From: Bacillus sp. Marseille-P3661
GTDB taxonomy: Bacteria > Bacillota > Bacilli > Bacillales > Bacillaceae_J
Assembly: GCF_900240995.1 (NCBI RefSeq)
Contig: NZ_LT965956.1
Location: 248,001 to 312,000, forward strand
Length of the DNA stretch: 64,000 nt
Direction: 5' to 3'
The translations under genes were made by a program, and so were the position numbers. Shown here piece after piece: positions 36,027-45,637 of this stretch; the stretch's first letter is position 1, and each line of letters begins with the position of its first letter. Under the pieces are notes generated by a model. It made no database searches. It saw only the letters and a program-made list of their open reading frames with translations, and was not told the DNA's origin.

Positions 36027-36972
36027 TCCATCGCCAACCTTTTCTATCCAAATTAAACTTAACTTGTATTTGAGAACGGTTTTCTAAGCATTCCAAAATT
36101 TCAAAAGTTAAATCTGCGTAACCGGCAACTCTTTTCCCATTAGCTGTGGCTCTGGCTGTATCTTCGTAGTTGAAAATGATTGTTTGAAAGACAAGCTTTT
36201 CTTTTTCAGATGTTAATGATAAGAGTGGTGTAATGTCTATATCTTTAAAATGCTCTTTAAGTTCATCGTGTACATTTTTATTATTTGTAGATCCTTTCTT
36301 CAATGTTTCAAATATACCAATAAGTTGTGGTTTTTCTCCGAAAAGTAATTGCGATAGCGCTGCATTCGGATGTTCTTCACAAATTTGTTTATATATTTCC
36401 TCTACAGTTTTAATATAATGTATCACGCCTCGAATACTTATTGTTTGAAAAATTGAAGGAATTATATAAAAGTCAGAAAGTAGGAAGGCTCCTTGTGTAA
36501 TGATATTGTTGCTTGGTGGGCAATCAAAGAGTATATAATCATAGCGCTGATCTAGATTAGTGGTTTGAAAGAATTGCTGTAGTACAAATAGATCCTCAAA
36601 TTCATTCTTTAGTGACATAGCAAGTTTATCTAAACCACCATTGCTATAAAAAATATTCGAAGGAATAAAATTAATTTTTTCTTCTGTTTGCTTAATCAAA
36701 CTTGCTGGTTTTAGTTTGAAACTAATATTTGAAAACTTTTTTGACTGATTCCAAACATCATATACAAAATTTAAACATTCATTATCAGGAAGGTTATCTA
36801 AATACCTTTCCATTCTCCCAAGGCATATTTCACTTAATGAGCATTGTGGATCTAAATCAACCAGCAATACTCTTTTTCCCTCGTCAGCCATATGTAACGC
36901 AATTTGATATATACTTGTTGTCTTTCCAACTCCACCCTTATAATTACCCACGAAGATTTTCTTAGCTGTCAT
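36007..36972 (-). CDS. ParA/MinD-type ATPase
   Basis: The 321-residue protein has the deviant Walker A motif KGGVGKT near residue 12, the Walker A' strand VLLVDLDPQCS and the Walker B-like YILFDCPPS. Such ATPases position plasmids, chromosomes or large protein assemblies on the nucleoid. It starts with ATG after GAGGGGGG. There is no parB, parS-like repeat or replication gene nearby, so it is an orphan chromosomal ParA or part of an old integrated element. It pairs with the overlapping small gene downstream. Confidence 0.85.
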   Translation of the reverse strand: MTAKKIFVGNYKGGVGKTTSIYQIALHMADEGKRVLLVDLDPQCSLSEICLGRMERYLDNLPDNECLNFVYDVWNQSKKFSNISFKLKPASLIKQTEEKINFIPSNIFYSNGGLDKLAMSLKNEFEDLFVLQQFFQTTNLDQRYDYILFDCPPSNNIITQGAFLLSDFYIIPSIFQTISIRGVIHYIKTVEEIYKQICEEHPNAALSQLLFGEKPQLIGIFETLKKGSTNNKNVHDELKEHFKDIDITPLLSLTSEKEKLVFQTIIFNYEDTARATANGKRVAGYADLTFEILECLENRSQIQVKFNLDRKGWRWNDSAHV

Positions 36973-37130
36973 TCTTTTCCCCCCTCATTCGATAGTACTA
37001 ATTTTATTGTGTGAAAATTAGATTAATTCATTTTTTTATAAAATATCGATAATTTTTGAAACAACGGGGATAGACGGTAACTCTTTTTAAAAGGTTCGAA
37101 ATAGCTTGAATAAATAAAAAATTGTTAGAA

Positions 37131-37156
37131 AAAACAGGAGTTGGTTCCCCTGTTTT
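37131..37156 (-). terminator. Hairpin terminator after the methyltransferase gene
   Basis: AAAACAGG pairs with CCTGTTTT around ten bases. It lies about 55 bases beyond the methyltransferase stop. Confidence 0.6.
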
Positions 37157-37211
37157 CGAGTTATGAATGACTTTTTCATATGCAGTCTATGAATTATTTG
37201 ATTGTATTTTT

Positions 37212-37775
37212 TTAGGTCTTTTTTCGTACAAAGATTGTTTGGCGCCCTTCGTGCTCATTTTCTTCATAATAGAGAATCTGCATTTCTTTATATAAAGATA
37301 ACAGTTCTCCGGGCTGTAATTTAAATTGATTGGAGATTCCTTCCTTCTCTTGTAATGGGCTTTTATAAAAGGTTTCCATAAAAAAATAACCATTGTCCTT
37401 TATTACAGTCTTTATGTATTGGAGAAGGTTTCGATCAAGATAATATGTAATCACAACTAAATCGTACGATTTTTCTTTTAGATGTAAATTATTCAAATCC
37501 GTTAAATCACATAAACGCGGATAGATCGTCAGCTTTTCTTTGTCCGCAAGCTTTTTAAGGTAATCAATGGCGACATCGGAAATATCCAATGCATCCACAC
37601 GAAAATCTAATTTAGCTAAAAAAGTACTATTTACACCTAAACCACAAGCAACATCCAGAGCATCCCCTCCAGTTAAGTACGGTGAAATGGTCTTTAATCT
37701 TTCATTAGCAGCGGGTTGTTCATGGTTAGTTATTCTTTCTCTATATTTATTATTCCACTTTTTTCTAGGATCCAT
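37212..37775 (-). CDS. Class I SAM-dependent methyltransferase
   Basis: The protein of 187 residues has motif I DALDVACGLGVNS near residue 45 and the acidic end of strand 2 (VDALDIS). It resembles small TehB/thiopurine-type methyltransferases. The start is the ATG at 37775 behind GAAGGAG; the TTG six codons earlier precedes that site. It is single. The substrate is unknown; TehB-like members act on tellurite or selenite or on small metabolites. Confidence 0.8.
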   Translation of the reverse strand: MDPRKKWNNKYRERITNHEQPAANERLKTISPYLTGGDALDVACGLGVNSTFLAKLDFRVDALDISDVAIDYLKKLADKEKLTIYPRLCDLTDLNNLHLKEKSYDLVVITYYLDRNLLQYIKTVIKDNGYFFMETFYKSPLQEKEGISNQFKLQPGELLSLYKEMQILYYEENEHEGRQTIFVRKKT

Positions 37776-37821
37776 TTTAATCTTCTCCTTCAAGGGGACG
37801 TTTCCTTTAGTTTAGGGTAAA

Positions 37822-37850
37822 TAAAAGCCCACATCAACTAAGGTGAGCTC
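37822..37850 (-). terminator. Terminator after the CapA-like gene
   Basis: On the minus strand AGCTCAC pairs with GTGGGCT (one U-G pair) around ten bases and is followed by TTTATTT. Confidence 0.55.
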
Positions 37851-37875
37851 ATTAGTTTATCATATTGTAGGTAAG

Positions 37876-39264
37876 TTACTCATAAGTCATAGCTTTATTA
37901 TTTTCATACAAAGCCCAATTTGAATTACCAATATTCTCCGAAATACGGACTAGCTTTTGTTTTAATTTAGCGGCATTTGTGCTATCCATTGGAGTTGGCT
38001 GGTAATTATTTCGATGTGAAACCGATGATATGCTAAATGGAATCACATTAATGTCTTTTTTAGTTGTCAATTTCTTATCTTTTACGTGAAAAGTTTGTTG
38101 AAATACAAATGTATCCTTATCACTTGGATTTCGATTTCCGCCAAACATAAAGTTGCCAAGACTATATACGATGAATTTCCCTTTATATTCTTCGATGCCT
38201 TGTACAACATGCGGATGATGTCCAAGCACTAAATCGGCACCACTATCAATTGTATATCTTCCTAGTGACTTTTGTACTGTGTTCGGTGTATAGCTGCGCT
38301 CCTCACCCCAATGAAAATGAACCATAACTATTGCAACATCTTTCTTTCGAAGTGCAGCAATATCATTATTAATTTTCTTTCGGAGTGATGAAGTATCGCT
38401 CCAACCTTTATAACCTAAAGCCCCAACTTTAACCCCGTTTATTTCTTTTACATATTGATGATCATTACCGAAGTAGCCAATATCAGCTTTTTTTAAATTT
38501 GCGATTGTATCATTATAGCCTTGCTGAAGGTAATCTAATGTATGATTATTAGCAAGATTCACTGATTCAATACTTCCTAAAGTCAATATTTCCGTATACG
38601 ACGGGTCTCCTTTGAATCGAAATTTCTTATTTGCTTTTGCTGTCGCTGTTGTAAGTGTTGTTTCAAGATTCACCATTGTTAAATCATCATCAATAAATAA
38701 ATCTTTAATATTCTTTACAAAATGTGTAAGCCCATTATCATCTGCTTCTTGATTGAAACTACCTTGATAGCCATATTCTACATCCCCGCCAAGTGTCACA
38801 TCGCCAGCTGCACTTATTTTTATTGAAACTTCCTCTACATATTCTTTGACTGGTACTGATATGTCTTTATCAACTGTTGAGATCATTGCAGTATTGCTGT
38901 TGCCAATCCACTTTATATCAGCTGCAAATGCTCTATCTATCAATCGAACCGGTACCATTGTTCTGCCATTAATGACTTTAGCTGGAGAGTCTAAATCATA
39001 TAGTCTATCATTTATTGATACTTCTTGTTGATTAATTTGTAACTTTATAATAGTTGATCCTTTTGTCGCGATGATCTGTTGTGTTTCATTATGCCAGTTC
39101 ACCTTTGCTCCGATTGTTTCAAACAAACTCCTAAGTGGCACCATAGCTCGTCCATCTACCAACAATCCATTTTCCAATGTTATCGATTCCTTAGCTCCTA
39201 CAAAACTACCACCGGTTATTAAGCAAGCTATAGTTACTAGTCCTATTAAAAATTGACGTCTCAT
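37876..39264 (-). CDS. CapA-family protein with N-terminal stalk domain
   Basis: This 462-residue secreted protein has a signal peptide (about 25 residues). A copper-amine-oxidase-N-like stalk domain (about 30-135: LLVDGRAMVPLRSLF, INGRTMVPVRLI) follows. The rest is a CapA/PGA-type metallophosphoesterase-like domain with DVTLGGDVEYGY, VNLANNHTLDY, VHFHWGEE and LGHHPHVVQGIE. CapA proteins are linked to capsular poly-glutamate production, but stand-alone members are common and of uncertain role. No capB or capC is adjacent. The upstream region is the second 52-bp tandem array. Confidence 0.85.
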   Translation of the reverse strand: MRRQFLIGLVTIACLITGGSFVGAKESITLENGLLVDGRAMVPLRSLFETIGAKVNWHNETQQIIATKGSTIIKLQINQQEVSINDRLYDLDSPAKVINGRTMVPVRLIDRAFAADIKWIGNSNTAMISTVDKDISVPVKEYVEEVSIKISAAGDVTLGGDVEYGYQGSFNQEADDNGLTHFVKNIKDLFIDDDLTMVNLETTLTTATAKANKKFRFKGDPSYTEILTLGSIESVNLANNHTLDYLQQGYNDTIANLKKADIGYFGNDHQYVKEINGVKVGALGYKGWSDTSSLRKKINNDIAALRKKDVAIVMVHFHWGEERSYTPNTVQKSLGRYTIDSGADLVLGHHPHVVQGIEEYKGKFIVYSLGNFMFGGNRNPSDKDTFVFQQTFHVKDKKLTTKKDINVIPFSISSVSHRNNYQPTPMDSTNAAKLKQKLVRISENIGNSNWALYENNKAMTYE

Positions 39265-39536
39265 ACCTATCCCCCTAAAAGATCTATCAAGGAATTCTAT
39301 TCGCAGTATGAGAGATTTAGACCATTTTTTCTTGCTGTTTTCAATTGAATTTACTAGGTAGTAGATAGATTGTATTGCAGGAAAACTATAAAACGAGCGG
39401 CTGCTATTTGCTTAAATGCTAGTAGGAAATTACGGCTATCATTGGGCCAATGAAGAGGAAAATTGTAGTAAAACCTAAGTGCTGCCTTCTTCATACGGCC
39501 ATGAAAAGGAAACTCATCGGAAAACTCAGGCGCATT

Positions 39537-40474
39537 CCTCTTCATCCCCCTGATGAAGAGGAAACAGATCGAAGAAACCAACCGCAAACCTCTTCATACC
39601 GTCGATGAAGAGGAAACACAGCGAAAAAACCATGCGCAAACCTCTTCATCCCCTCTATGAAGAGGAAACACACCGAAAAAACCATGTGCAATCCCCTTCA
39701 TACCGTCTATGAAGAGGAAACACAGCGAAAAAACCATGCGCAATCCCCTTCATACCGTCGATGAAGAGGAAACACAGCGAAAAAACCAAACACAATCCCC
39801 TTCATCCCTCTGATGAAGAGGAAACAGATCGAAAAAACTATGCGCGATCCTCTTCATACCGCCGATGAAGAGGAAACACAGCGAAAAAACCATGCGCAAA
39901 CCTCTTCATCCCCTCTATGAAGAGGAAACACACCGAAAAAAACCATGTGCAATCCCCTTCATACCGTCGATGAAGAGGAAACAGATCGAAGAAACCAACC
40001 GCAAACCTCTTCATACCGTCGATGAAGAGGAAACACAGCGAAAAAACCATGCGCAATCCCCTTCATACCGTCGATGAAGAGGAAACACACCGAAAAAAAC
40101 CATGTGCAATCCCCTTCATACCGTCGATGAAGAGGAAACAGATCGAAGAAACCAACCGCAAACCTCTTCATACCCCCGATGAAGAGGAAACACAGCGAAA
40201 AAACCATGCGCAATCCCCTTCATACCGTCGATGAAGAGGAAACAGATCAAAAAAACCATGCGCAATCCCCTTCATCCCCCTGATGAAGAGGAAACAGATC
40301 GAAAAAACCAACCGCAATCCCCTTCATACCGTCGATGAAGAGGAAACAGATCAAAAAAACCAACCGCAATCCCCTTCATCCCCCTGATGAAGAGGAAACA
40401 GATCGAAGAAACCAACCGCAAACCTCTTCATCCCCTCTATGAAGAGGAAACACAACGAAAAAACCATGCGCAAT
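39537..40474. repeat. Tandem array of 18 units of 52 bp with higher-order A-B-C order
   Basis: Each unit begins with the inverted repeat CCTCTTCAT-N7-ATGAAGAGG (or CCCCTTCAT), then a linker of about 27 bases. The loop has a few alternative forms (ACCGTCG, CCCCCTG, CCCCTCT). The linker has three main types: A (CAGATCGAAGAAACCAACCG), B (CACAGCG...CATGCGCAA) and C (CACACCG...CATGTGCAAT). Types follow A-B-C in units 1-3, 6-8 and 9-11 and A-B in 12-13. Two decayed units lie from about 39440. Long open frames across the array come from the period and are not genes. Confidence 0.9.
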
Positions 40475-40523
40475 CATCTTCCTTATTCCTTAAAGCTATG
40501 AAGATCAATCTTACTTCAGTTTT

Positions 40524-43082
40524 CTATCTACACAAAAGCCTTTGCGATACAACATCTGAGTAAATTTCCATTCCATCTGTTTTAGCAATGTGAATCACAT
40601 CAGAAAATTGAGCACCTTTAGGAACTAGCGATGATAGCAGATTCTTTTTTTTCAATATGCGCTCTGGATGATAAACCACATCTTTTTGCCCATCAAATAT
40701 TGCAACATAAAAAATCCCCGTTTCAACTATATCTTGAAAAAAGTGACTCCCGTAAGATAATTCAGGAATAAGGCCGTCTTCATTCGAAGCAACCTCACAT
40801 ATGACACTCATATTAGAAAGCTCGGCAAAATGAACAGGGACACCTAAAGATGGAGTCGTCGTTCCCCATCTACCAGGACCCATTAACATGGCATTTTTTC
40901 CTTTTAGAACTTTATTGATGTTACCTATCTGCCTAGCAACAGCATATTTCCCTTGTTCATTTCGTTCCATATAAGCTTTTGCATTTACAAAAACCACATA
41001 ATCAATTGGTAGACGAACATTTCCACCCATAAAGTTACCTTTAGTAGAGAAAAAGGTTTCCTGATCCTTAGTTCGTTCTGGAAATTTAACAGTTTTCCCC
41101 AATCCCCTTGTTTGAAGAGGTCGACATTGGAGAAGATTAATTTTAAATTGGTTATTTTCATTAAAATTAGCTGTGAATTCAATGTCGACAGGATAGTCAT
41201 ATACCTTTGATAACAAAGCTAGCATTTCTTTCATAAGTACAGGAAACTCGGTGTCTCCAAGCAAAGTTTTAAAATTTAGAATATAAGGCGCTTTTATGTT
41301 GGTATAGCCAAGCTCACGTAAGCGGTTTTCGGTTTCATAGTCTAAGGTTGCAAACATTTCTCTAGCAACCTTAATATCACTTAATATAATATTCTCTAAT
41401 TTGCTACTGCTCATTTGATTTTCATTTAATGAAAGGACATCAACGTAATGTTGTGAAAATTGCTTTTGATCTTCATAGTGCATTAGTGGTAAGCGTAACG
41501 GTTCATCAAGGGTTACAATTCTTGCATAATCCCCGACTGTTCGCTCTACAGCCCGGGTCCCAAGCCCAAATACAAGTCGAAGCATGCCTGCGTCCATATC
41601 GACGCTTTTATCCCAAACATAAAGGTTAGAAGAGTTACCAACACCTGCTACGTGCGGAAAGAAGTTTTCACCATAATGATCTCCGGATACACGTTGTACC
41701 AATATAGCCATTTGTTCGTCTTTTTCAAACAGGCCTCTATTCATCCTATATGCTAATGCATCTTCATTCATTGTACTTGAATATACAGTACGAATTGCTT
41801 GTTCAAAACACTCATATCGCTCCTCAGGAGTACCCTGATTAACGCAAAATACACTCTCGTACTTCCCTGCAAATGCATTTCCGAAATTATCTTCGAGTAA
41901 GGAACTAGAGCGAACAATGATAGGAGACTGTCCGAAATATTCAAGCAGTTGAACAAACTTGTCTTTAATATTTTCTGGAAACTTACCATGCAACATTTTA
42001 TCCCTTAGTTCAGGAGCGTATTTATAGTAACCTTCAGGGGTTTTTTGTTTTGCTCGAAGGTTCCACCAGCCATTTTGAACAATATAAGTATAAAAGATAT
42101 CAGAACCAAGATAGAATGAATCATGAGGTTCCATAAAAGGTATAAAACGGTCCTTTCCTTCACGTTCAATGATTTTTCTTGCGATAAGCATACCTACGCT
42201 TTTACCGCCTATAAAACCGGTTCCAACTTCTCTTGATGCAATCGTTAGAATATCATGCAAAGTAAAATATTGATCACATAAATCATACATTCGTGATTTA
42301 TTGCCAATTAGTAAAGACATTAAAAGTTGTTTTGTTTCTTCCTGTTTTTCAGGCTCATTACCGAGAGTTTCTTTCGCTTTATTAAAGACAACATCCCAAT
42401 AGTCGAGTCGTTCCTCCACTCGATTGATACTTGAAAATAACTCAGCGGCCTCAGAGCTAGCTGTTATAACGGTTGCTGATTGATCTTGAATTAAATGTGG
42501 GAAAAACATAGTTGGAGAATAACGCTGCCAAACCTTTAAAGGATGGATATAGAAGTTATCGTTCACTTGATATAAATCAAGTAATAGTTGTGTTGTTTCA
42601 CGAATACCTGCAATTGTGCTATATGTATGGACATTGCGTTTGATTGCAAAATAAGCAATTGTATCTAATTCATATAGAAACGGACATGAAACTTTAAAAA
42701 AGTTTCCAATCATTAAATCAGAATACCAATATTCTAATAAGTCTGTTAAACAATCAAAAACATAAAAAGCTTTTTTACCTTCCTCTTCAATCAGGCTATG
42801 AACAGCTGTTGCAAATGTTTCAAACCCCTTTTTTGGATCAACATTATAAATCTTTGCACCCGAAGTCTTTAATAATAATGGCTCGTGACTACCAAAACGA
42901 ACATAAATCAATTTTCTTTGATCCTTTAGAGCTTGAGCAACATATGGATCAACAATCTTTTTATAGTTTTCTACTGAATCTACTTGCCATACGACGTTAT
43001 CACCTAACCTAAGTTTATCAATTACCTTATCAAATCCGCTCATACCAGTACTTACTTTATCGTGTAAACCCACCAGCAACAC
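40524..43082 (-). CDS. PEP/pyruvate-binding-domain protein (PpsA/PPDK N-terminal-like)
   Basis: This 852-residue protein has a RecA/KaiC-like N-terminal region (about 1-200: TGMSGFDKVIDKLRLGDNVV, then LIYVRFGS) without a clear P-loop. The pyruvate/PEP-binding ATP-grasp domain follows, with VRSSSLLEDNFGNAFAGKYE near residues 395-415. A C-terminal part contains MLMGPGRWGTTTPSLGVPV. The phosphohistidine and PEP-binding domains of true PEP synthase or PPDK seem absent, so it is probably not a full dikinase. The start is TTG at 43082 or the GTG three codons later. It lies next to the tandem array, which begins 50 bases after its stop. Confidence 0.7.
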   Translation of the reverse strand: MLLVGLHDKVSTGMSGFDKVIDKLRLGDNVVWQVDSVENYKKIVDPYVAQALKDQRKLIYVRFGSHEPLLLKTSGAKIYNVDPKKGFETFATAVHSLIEEEGKKAFYVFDCLTDLLEYWYSDLMIGNFFKVSCPFLYELDTIAYFAIKRNVHTYSTIAGIRETTQLLLDLYQVNDNFYIHPLKVWQRYSPTMFFPHLIQDQSATVITASSEAAELFSSINRVEERLDYWDVVFNKAKETLGNEPEKQEETKQLLMSLLIGNKSRMYDLCDQYFTLHDILTIASREVGTGFIGGKSVGMLIARKIIEREGKDRFIPFMEPHDSFYLGSDIFYTYIVQNGWWNLRAKQKTPEGYYKYAPELRDKMLHGKFPENIKDKFVQLLEYFGQSPIIVRSSSLLEDNFGNAFAGKYESVFCVNQGTPEERYECFEQAIRTVYSSTMNEDALAYRMNRGLFEKDEQMAILVQRVSGDHYGENFFPHVAGVGNSSNLYVWDKSVDMDAGMLRLVFGLGTRAVERTVGDYARIVTLDEPLRLPLMHYEDQKQFSQHYVDVLSLNENQMSSSKLENIILSDIKVAREMFATLDYETENRLRELGYTNIKAPYILNFKTLLGDTEFPVLMKEMLALLSKVYDYPVDIEFTANFNENNQFKINLLQCRPLQTRGLGKTVKFPERTKDQETFFSTKGNFMGGNVRLPIDYVVFVNAKAYMERNEQGKYAVARQIGNINKVLKGKNAMLMGPGRWGTTTPSLGVPVHFAELSNMSVICEVASNEDGLIPELSYGSHFFQDIVETGIFYVAIFDGQKDVVYHPERILKKKNLLSSLVPKGAQFSDVIHIAKTDGMEIYSDVVSQRLLCR

Positions 43083-43390
43083 CTACTCTTTCTACCTATT
43101 ATAAATTTGCTTATTACGCATATAAAGGTTTATAAATTTAAAATTTTTCAAATTGTAGAAAAACCTTAAATTTATAATACCATAATCTTCATAATAGTTC
43201 TTGGTATATATCTTAGGTGTAAATTAGAATGGTAGTAACATGTAATAAATGTTAATTAACTAGTACTTTATATATAGTTTTTTATTATACATAGTGATAG
43301 AATAGCTATAAATGAAAGCGTTTTTAATTTTAATAGATTTTTATTAAGAGATTTAAATACAAAATCTACATAAAGAAAGGTGAAACTACT
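43083..43390. other. Divergent promoter region with a weak cre-like site
   Basis: This AT-rich gap lies between the PEP-binding protein and chemoreceptor genes. TGAAAGCGTTTTTA at 43313-43326 resembles a cre site but lacks the conserved C. No other element is seen. Confidence 0.3.
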
Positions 43391-44236
43391 ATGAATATTA
43401 TGGAGAACAAAGTAACTGGTCAAGAATTAATGCAAGCTTTAATTACGATTACTCCATTTATTGCTGAGATTATGCAAACTGACATGGGTTTTGCTGTTAC
43501 TGATAAAGAAAAATTTATTATACAACGAGATGGAAAAACGGTGAAATTAAATATATCTCCGGGAGACCCAGTAAAACCTAAATCTGCAATGGCCGAAGCA
43601 ATGAGAACAAAAGCTCCTGCTGCAAAGAATATGGATGCCTCTTTATATGGGATTCCAGTTAGAGTATATGGCTTTCCTTTAATGGATGAACGTAACAATG
43701 TAATCGGATCTGTAGGGATAGCTAAAAACATCGAAACGTGGACAGGTCTGAATAAAAGTGCCGAAGAACTAATTGAATCTAGTGATGAAGTGGGTAATAT
43801 TATTGACCAATTTATTAATGTAGCTTCACAGCTTAATGATGATAGTGAAATGCTCCAAAAGAAAGCTGATGAGATCAATAATAAATTTCAAAAAACAAAT
43901 CAAATTTTAGATTCAATTAAATCTATTTCCTCACAAACACGATTAATTGGCTTAAACGCTGCGATTGAAGCAGCAAGAATTGGTGACGTTGGTCGTGGTT
44001 TTGGCGTAGTTGCGGATGAAATAAGAAAATTATCCGGAAACAGCAACGATGCTAGTGTAGAGATAGAAAAAACGTTAAGGGACCTACAAGCCGATCTGCA
44101 GAAAATAACGGATGAAGTAACTGCTATTAATAATACAGTTATAAATCAATTAGAAAAGGCAAAAGAAATTAACTCTAGAATTGATAGATTTGAAGAAATA
44201 TCAAAACTATTGTTAGATTTATCAAATCGATTATAA
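43391..44236 (+). CDS. Soluble chemoreceptor-like (MCP signalling domain) protein
   Basis: This 281-residue protein has no membrane helix. An N-terminal sensor part of about 130 residues includes a PAS-like stretch ([21 protein letters not shown]). A short MCP signalling coiled coil follows with the hairpin-tip motif [20 protein letters not shown], then [12 protein letters not shown]. It can bind CheA/CheW-type partners but lacks the long methylation region. Start ATG with GAAAGGTG eight bases upstream. It converges with the TRAP transporter operon, so it may sense that operon's substrate; this is inference from position only. Confidence 0.8.
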   Translation: MNIMENKVTGQELMQALITITPFIAEIMQTDMGFAVTDKEKFIIQRDGKTVKLNISPGDPVKPKSAMAEAMRTKAPAAKNMDASLYGIPVRVYGFPLMDERNNVIGSVGIAKNIETWTGLNKSAEELIESSDEVGNIIDQFINVASQLNDDSEMLQKKADEINNKFQKTNQILDSIKSISSQTRLIGLNAAIEAARIGDVGRGFGVVADEIRKLSGNSNDASVEIEKTLRDLQADLQKITDEVTAINNTVINQLEKAKEINSRIDRFEEISKLLLDLSNRL

Positions 44237-44270
44237 GTGCATCTTTTTAAAAGTGGAAAAATTCAACTCA

Positions 44271-44295
44271 AAAGAGCCCTGTATCAGGGCTCTTT
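44271..44295. terminator. Bidirectional terminator
   Basis: AAAGAGCCCTG pairs with CAGGGCTCTTT around three bases, between the convergent chemoreceptor gene and TRAP operon. Confidence 0.9.
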
Positions 44296-44329
44296 GCTTT
44301 CTGTATTTACTAGGATAACTTCCAAACTC

Positions 44330-45637
44330 TTAACCTAAAACCTCTGGTAAGAACGTAACTATTTCTGGTACTAACATAAGAATAATGATGCAAATTATTA
44401 ATGCAAAAAAGAACGGCCATATTCCTTTAAAGATTGTTTCCAAAGGAACATCCTTTGCCACTCCTTTAATTATATAAACATTTACACCTACTGGCGGTGT
44501 AATAATACCAGCAGCAACAACCAGAGTAATTATTATTCCGAACCATATTGGGTCATATCCAAGAGTTGTTACAGCCACCGGATAAAAAACAGGGATAGTA
44601 AGGAGAATTAATGCTAAAGCATCGATAAAGAAACCTAGTATTAAATAAATAATAAGGATTAACCCCATAACGATGAAAGGCGGATATGGAAAACTACTAG
44701 CCCAGCTAGCCAATTCGGTTGGGATTTGACTTAGTGTCATAAATCTTCCAAAAATAATCGCACCTGCCAACAAGAGCATAATCATGGCAGTAATCCTAGT
44801 TGTATCTACTAAACTATTCTTTATTCCTTTCCAATCAATTCGTTTTTGAATAAGTGAAATACCTAAAATGGCCGCAGCGCCAACTGCACCTGCTTCTGTC
44901 GGTGTAAATAAGCCAATGTATAGTCCACCTAAAGAAATAACGAAAACAGCTAAAGCCTCAAAAAGACCACCACGAAGTGCATGAATTCTTTCACTCCAAC
45001 TACTTTTAGGCCCAGGAGGTCCTAATTTCGGATTACGAACAACAATGATAACAATTGCTAGTATATATAAAAGCATAAGTAGAATACCTGGAAGGATTCC
45101 AGCAATAAACAGCTTCCCTATTGATTGTTCAGTTGCAATTCCATATAAGATAAAAATTACACTAGGAGGAATTAGAATCCCTAATGCACCTCCAGCAGCT
45201 ACACTTCCCGTAGAAAGTGAATCATCGTAGTTATACTTTTTCATTTCAGGAATTGATATGGCTCCTATTGTCGCTGCTGTTGCCGTATTTGATCCACTAA
45301 CTGCACCAAATAAACCACATGTTACTTGTGTGGCTATTGCAAGACCTCCTGGAAAATGTCCAACAAGTTTATAAGCAAAATTATACAAGCTGGTGCCTAT
45401 TCCAGAGTAAAAAGCTACAAATCCCATTAATATAAACATTGGGACAACGCTTAATGTATATGATGAGAAATTGGCATAAATCTCTTTAGCCACCACACCA
45501 AGTGCAGCAGATGGTGAAGTTAGAACACAAAGACCTAGATATCCAACAATTGCCATTGTGAAAGCAATTGGCATTCTTAATGCCATTAATCCAAAAAAGA
45601 CTACAATACCTATTAAGCCTATTACTAGTTCGCTCAT
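44330..45637 (-). CDS. TRAP transporter large permease (DctM family)
   Basis: The 435-residue protein has about 12-13 membrane helices with DctM marks: LRMPIAFTMAIVGYLGL, GLFGAVSGSNTATAATIGAI and PEMKKYNYDDSLSTGSVAAG followed by LGILIPPS. It moves an organic acid into the cell using the sodium gradient, with the DctQ and DctP partners encoded upstream; its start overlaps the DctQ gene by four bases. It is the last gene of the operon, ending at a shared terminator. Confidence 0.92.
   Translation of the reverse strand: MSELVIGLIGIVVFFGLMALRMPIAFTMAIVGYLGLCVLTSPSAALGVVAKEIYANFSSYTLSVVPMFILMGFVAFYSGIGTSLYNFAYKLVGHFPGGLAIATQVTCGLFGAVSGSNTATAATIGAISIPEMKKYNYDDSLSTGSVAAGGALGILIPPSVIFILYGIATEQSIGKLFIAGILPGILLMLLYILAIVIIVVRNPKLGPPGPKSSWSERIHALRGGLFEALAVFVISLGGLYIGLFTPTEAGAVGAAAILGISLIQKRIDWKGIKNSLVDTTRITAMIMLLLAGAIIFGRFMTLSQIPTELASWASSFPYPPFIVMGLILIIYLILGFFIDALALILLTIPVFYPVAVTTLGYDPIWFGIIITLVVAAGIITPPVGVNVYIIKGVAKDVPLETIFKGIWPFFFALIICIIILMLVPEIVTFLPEVLG

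Noticed and set aside
39838-40234. Several overlapping 70-84 codon frames on both strands in the second array
   Set aside because: They arise from the 52-bp period and hairpin arms, have no ribosome sites and repeat the same peptide.
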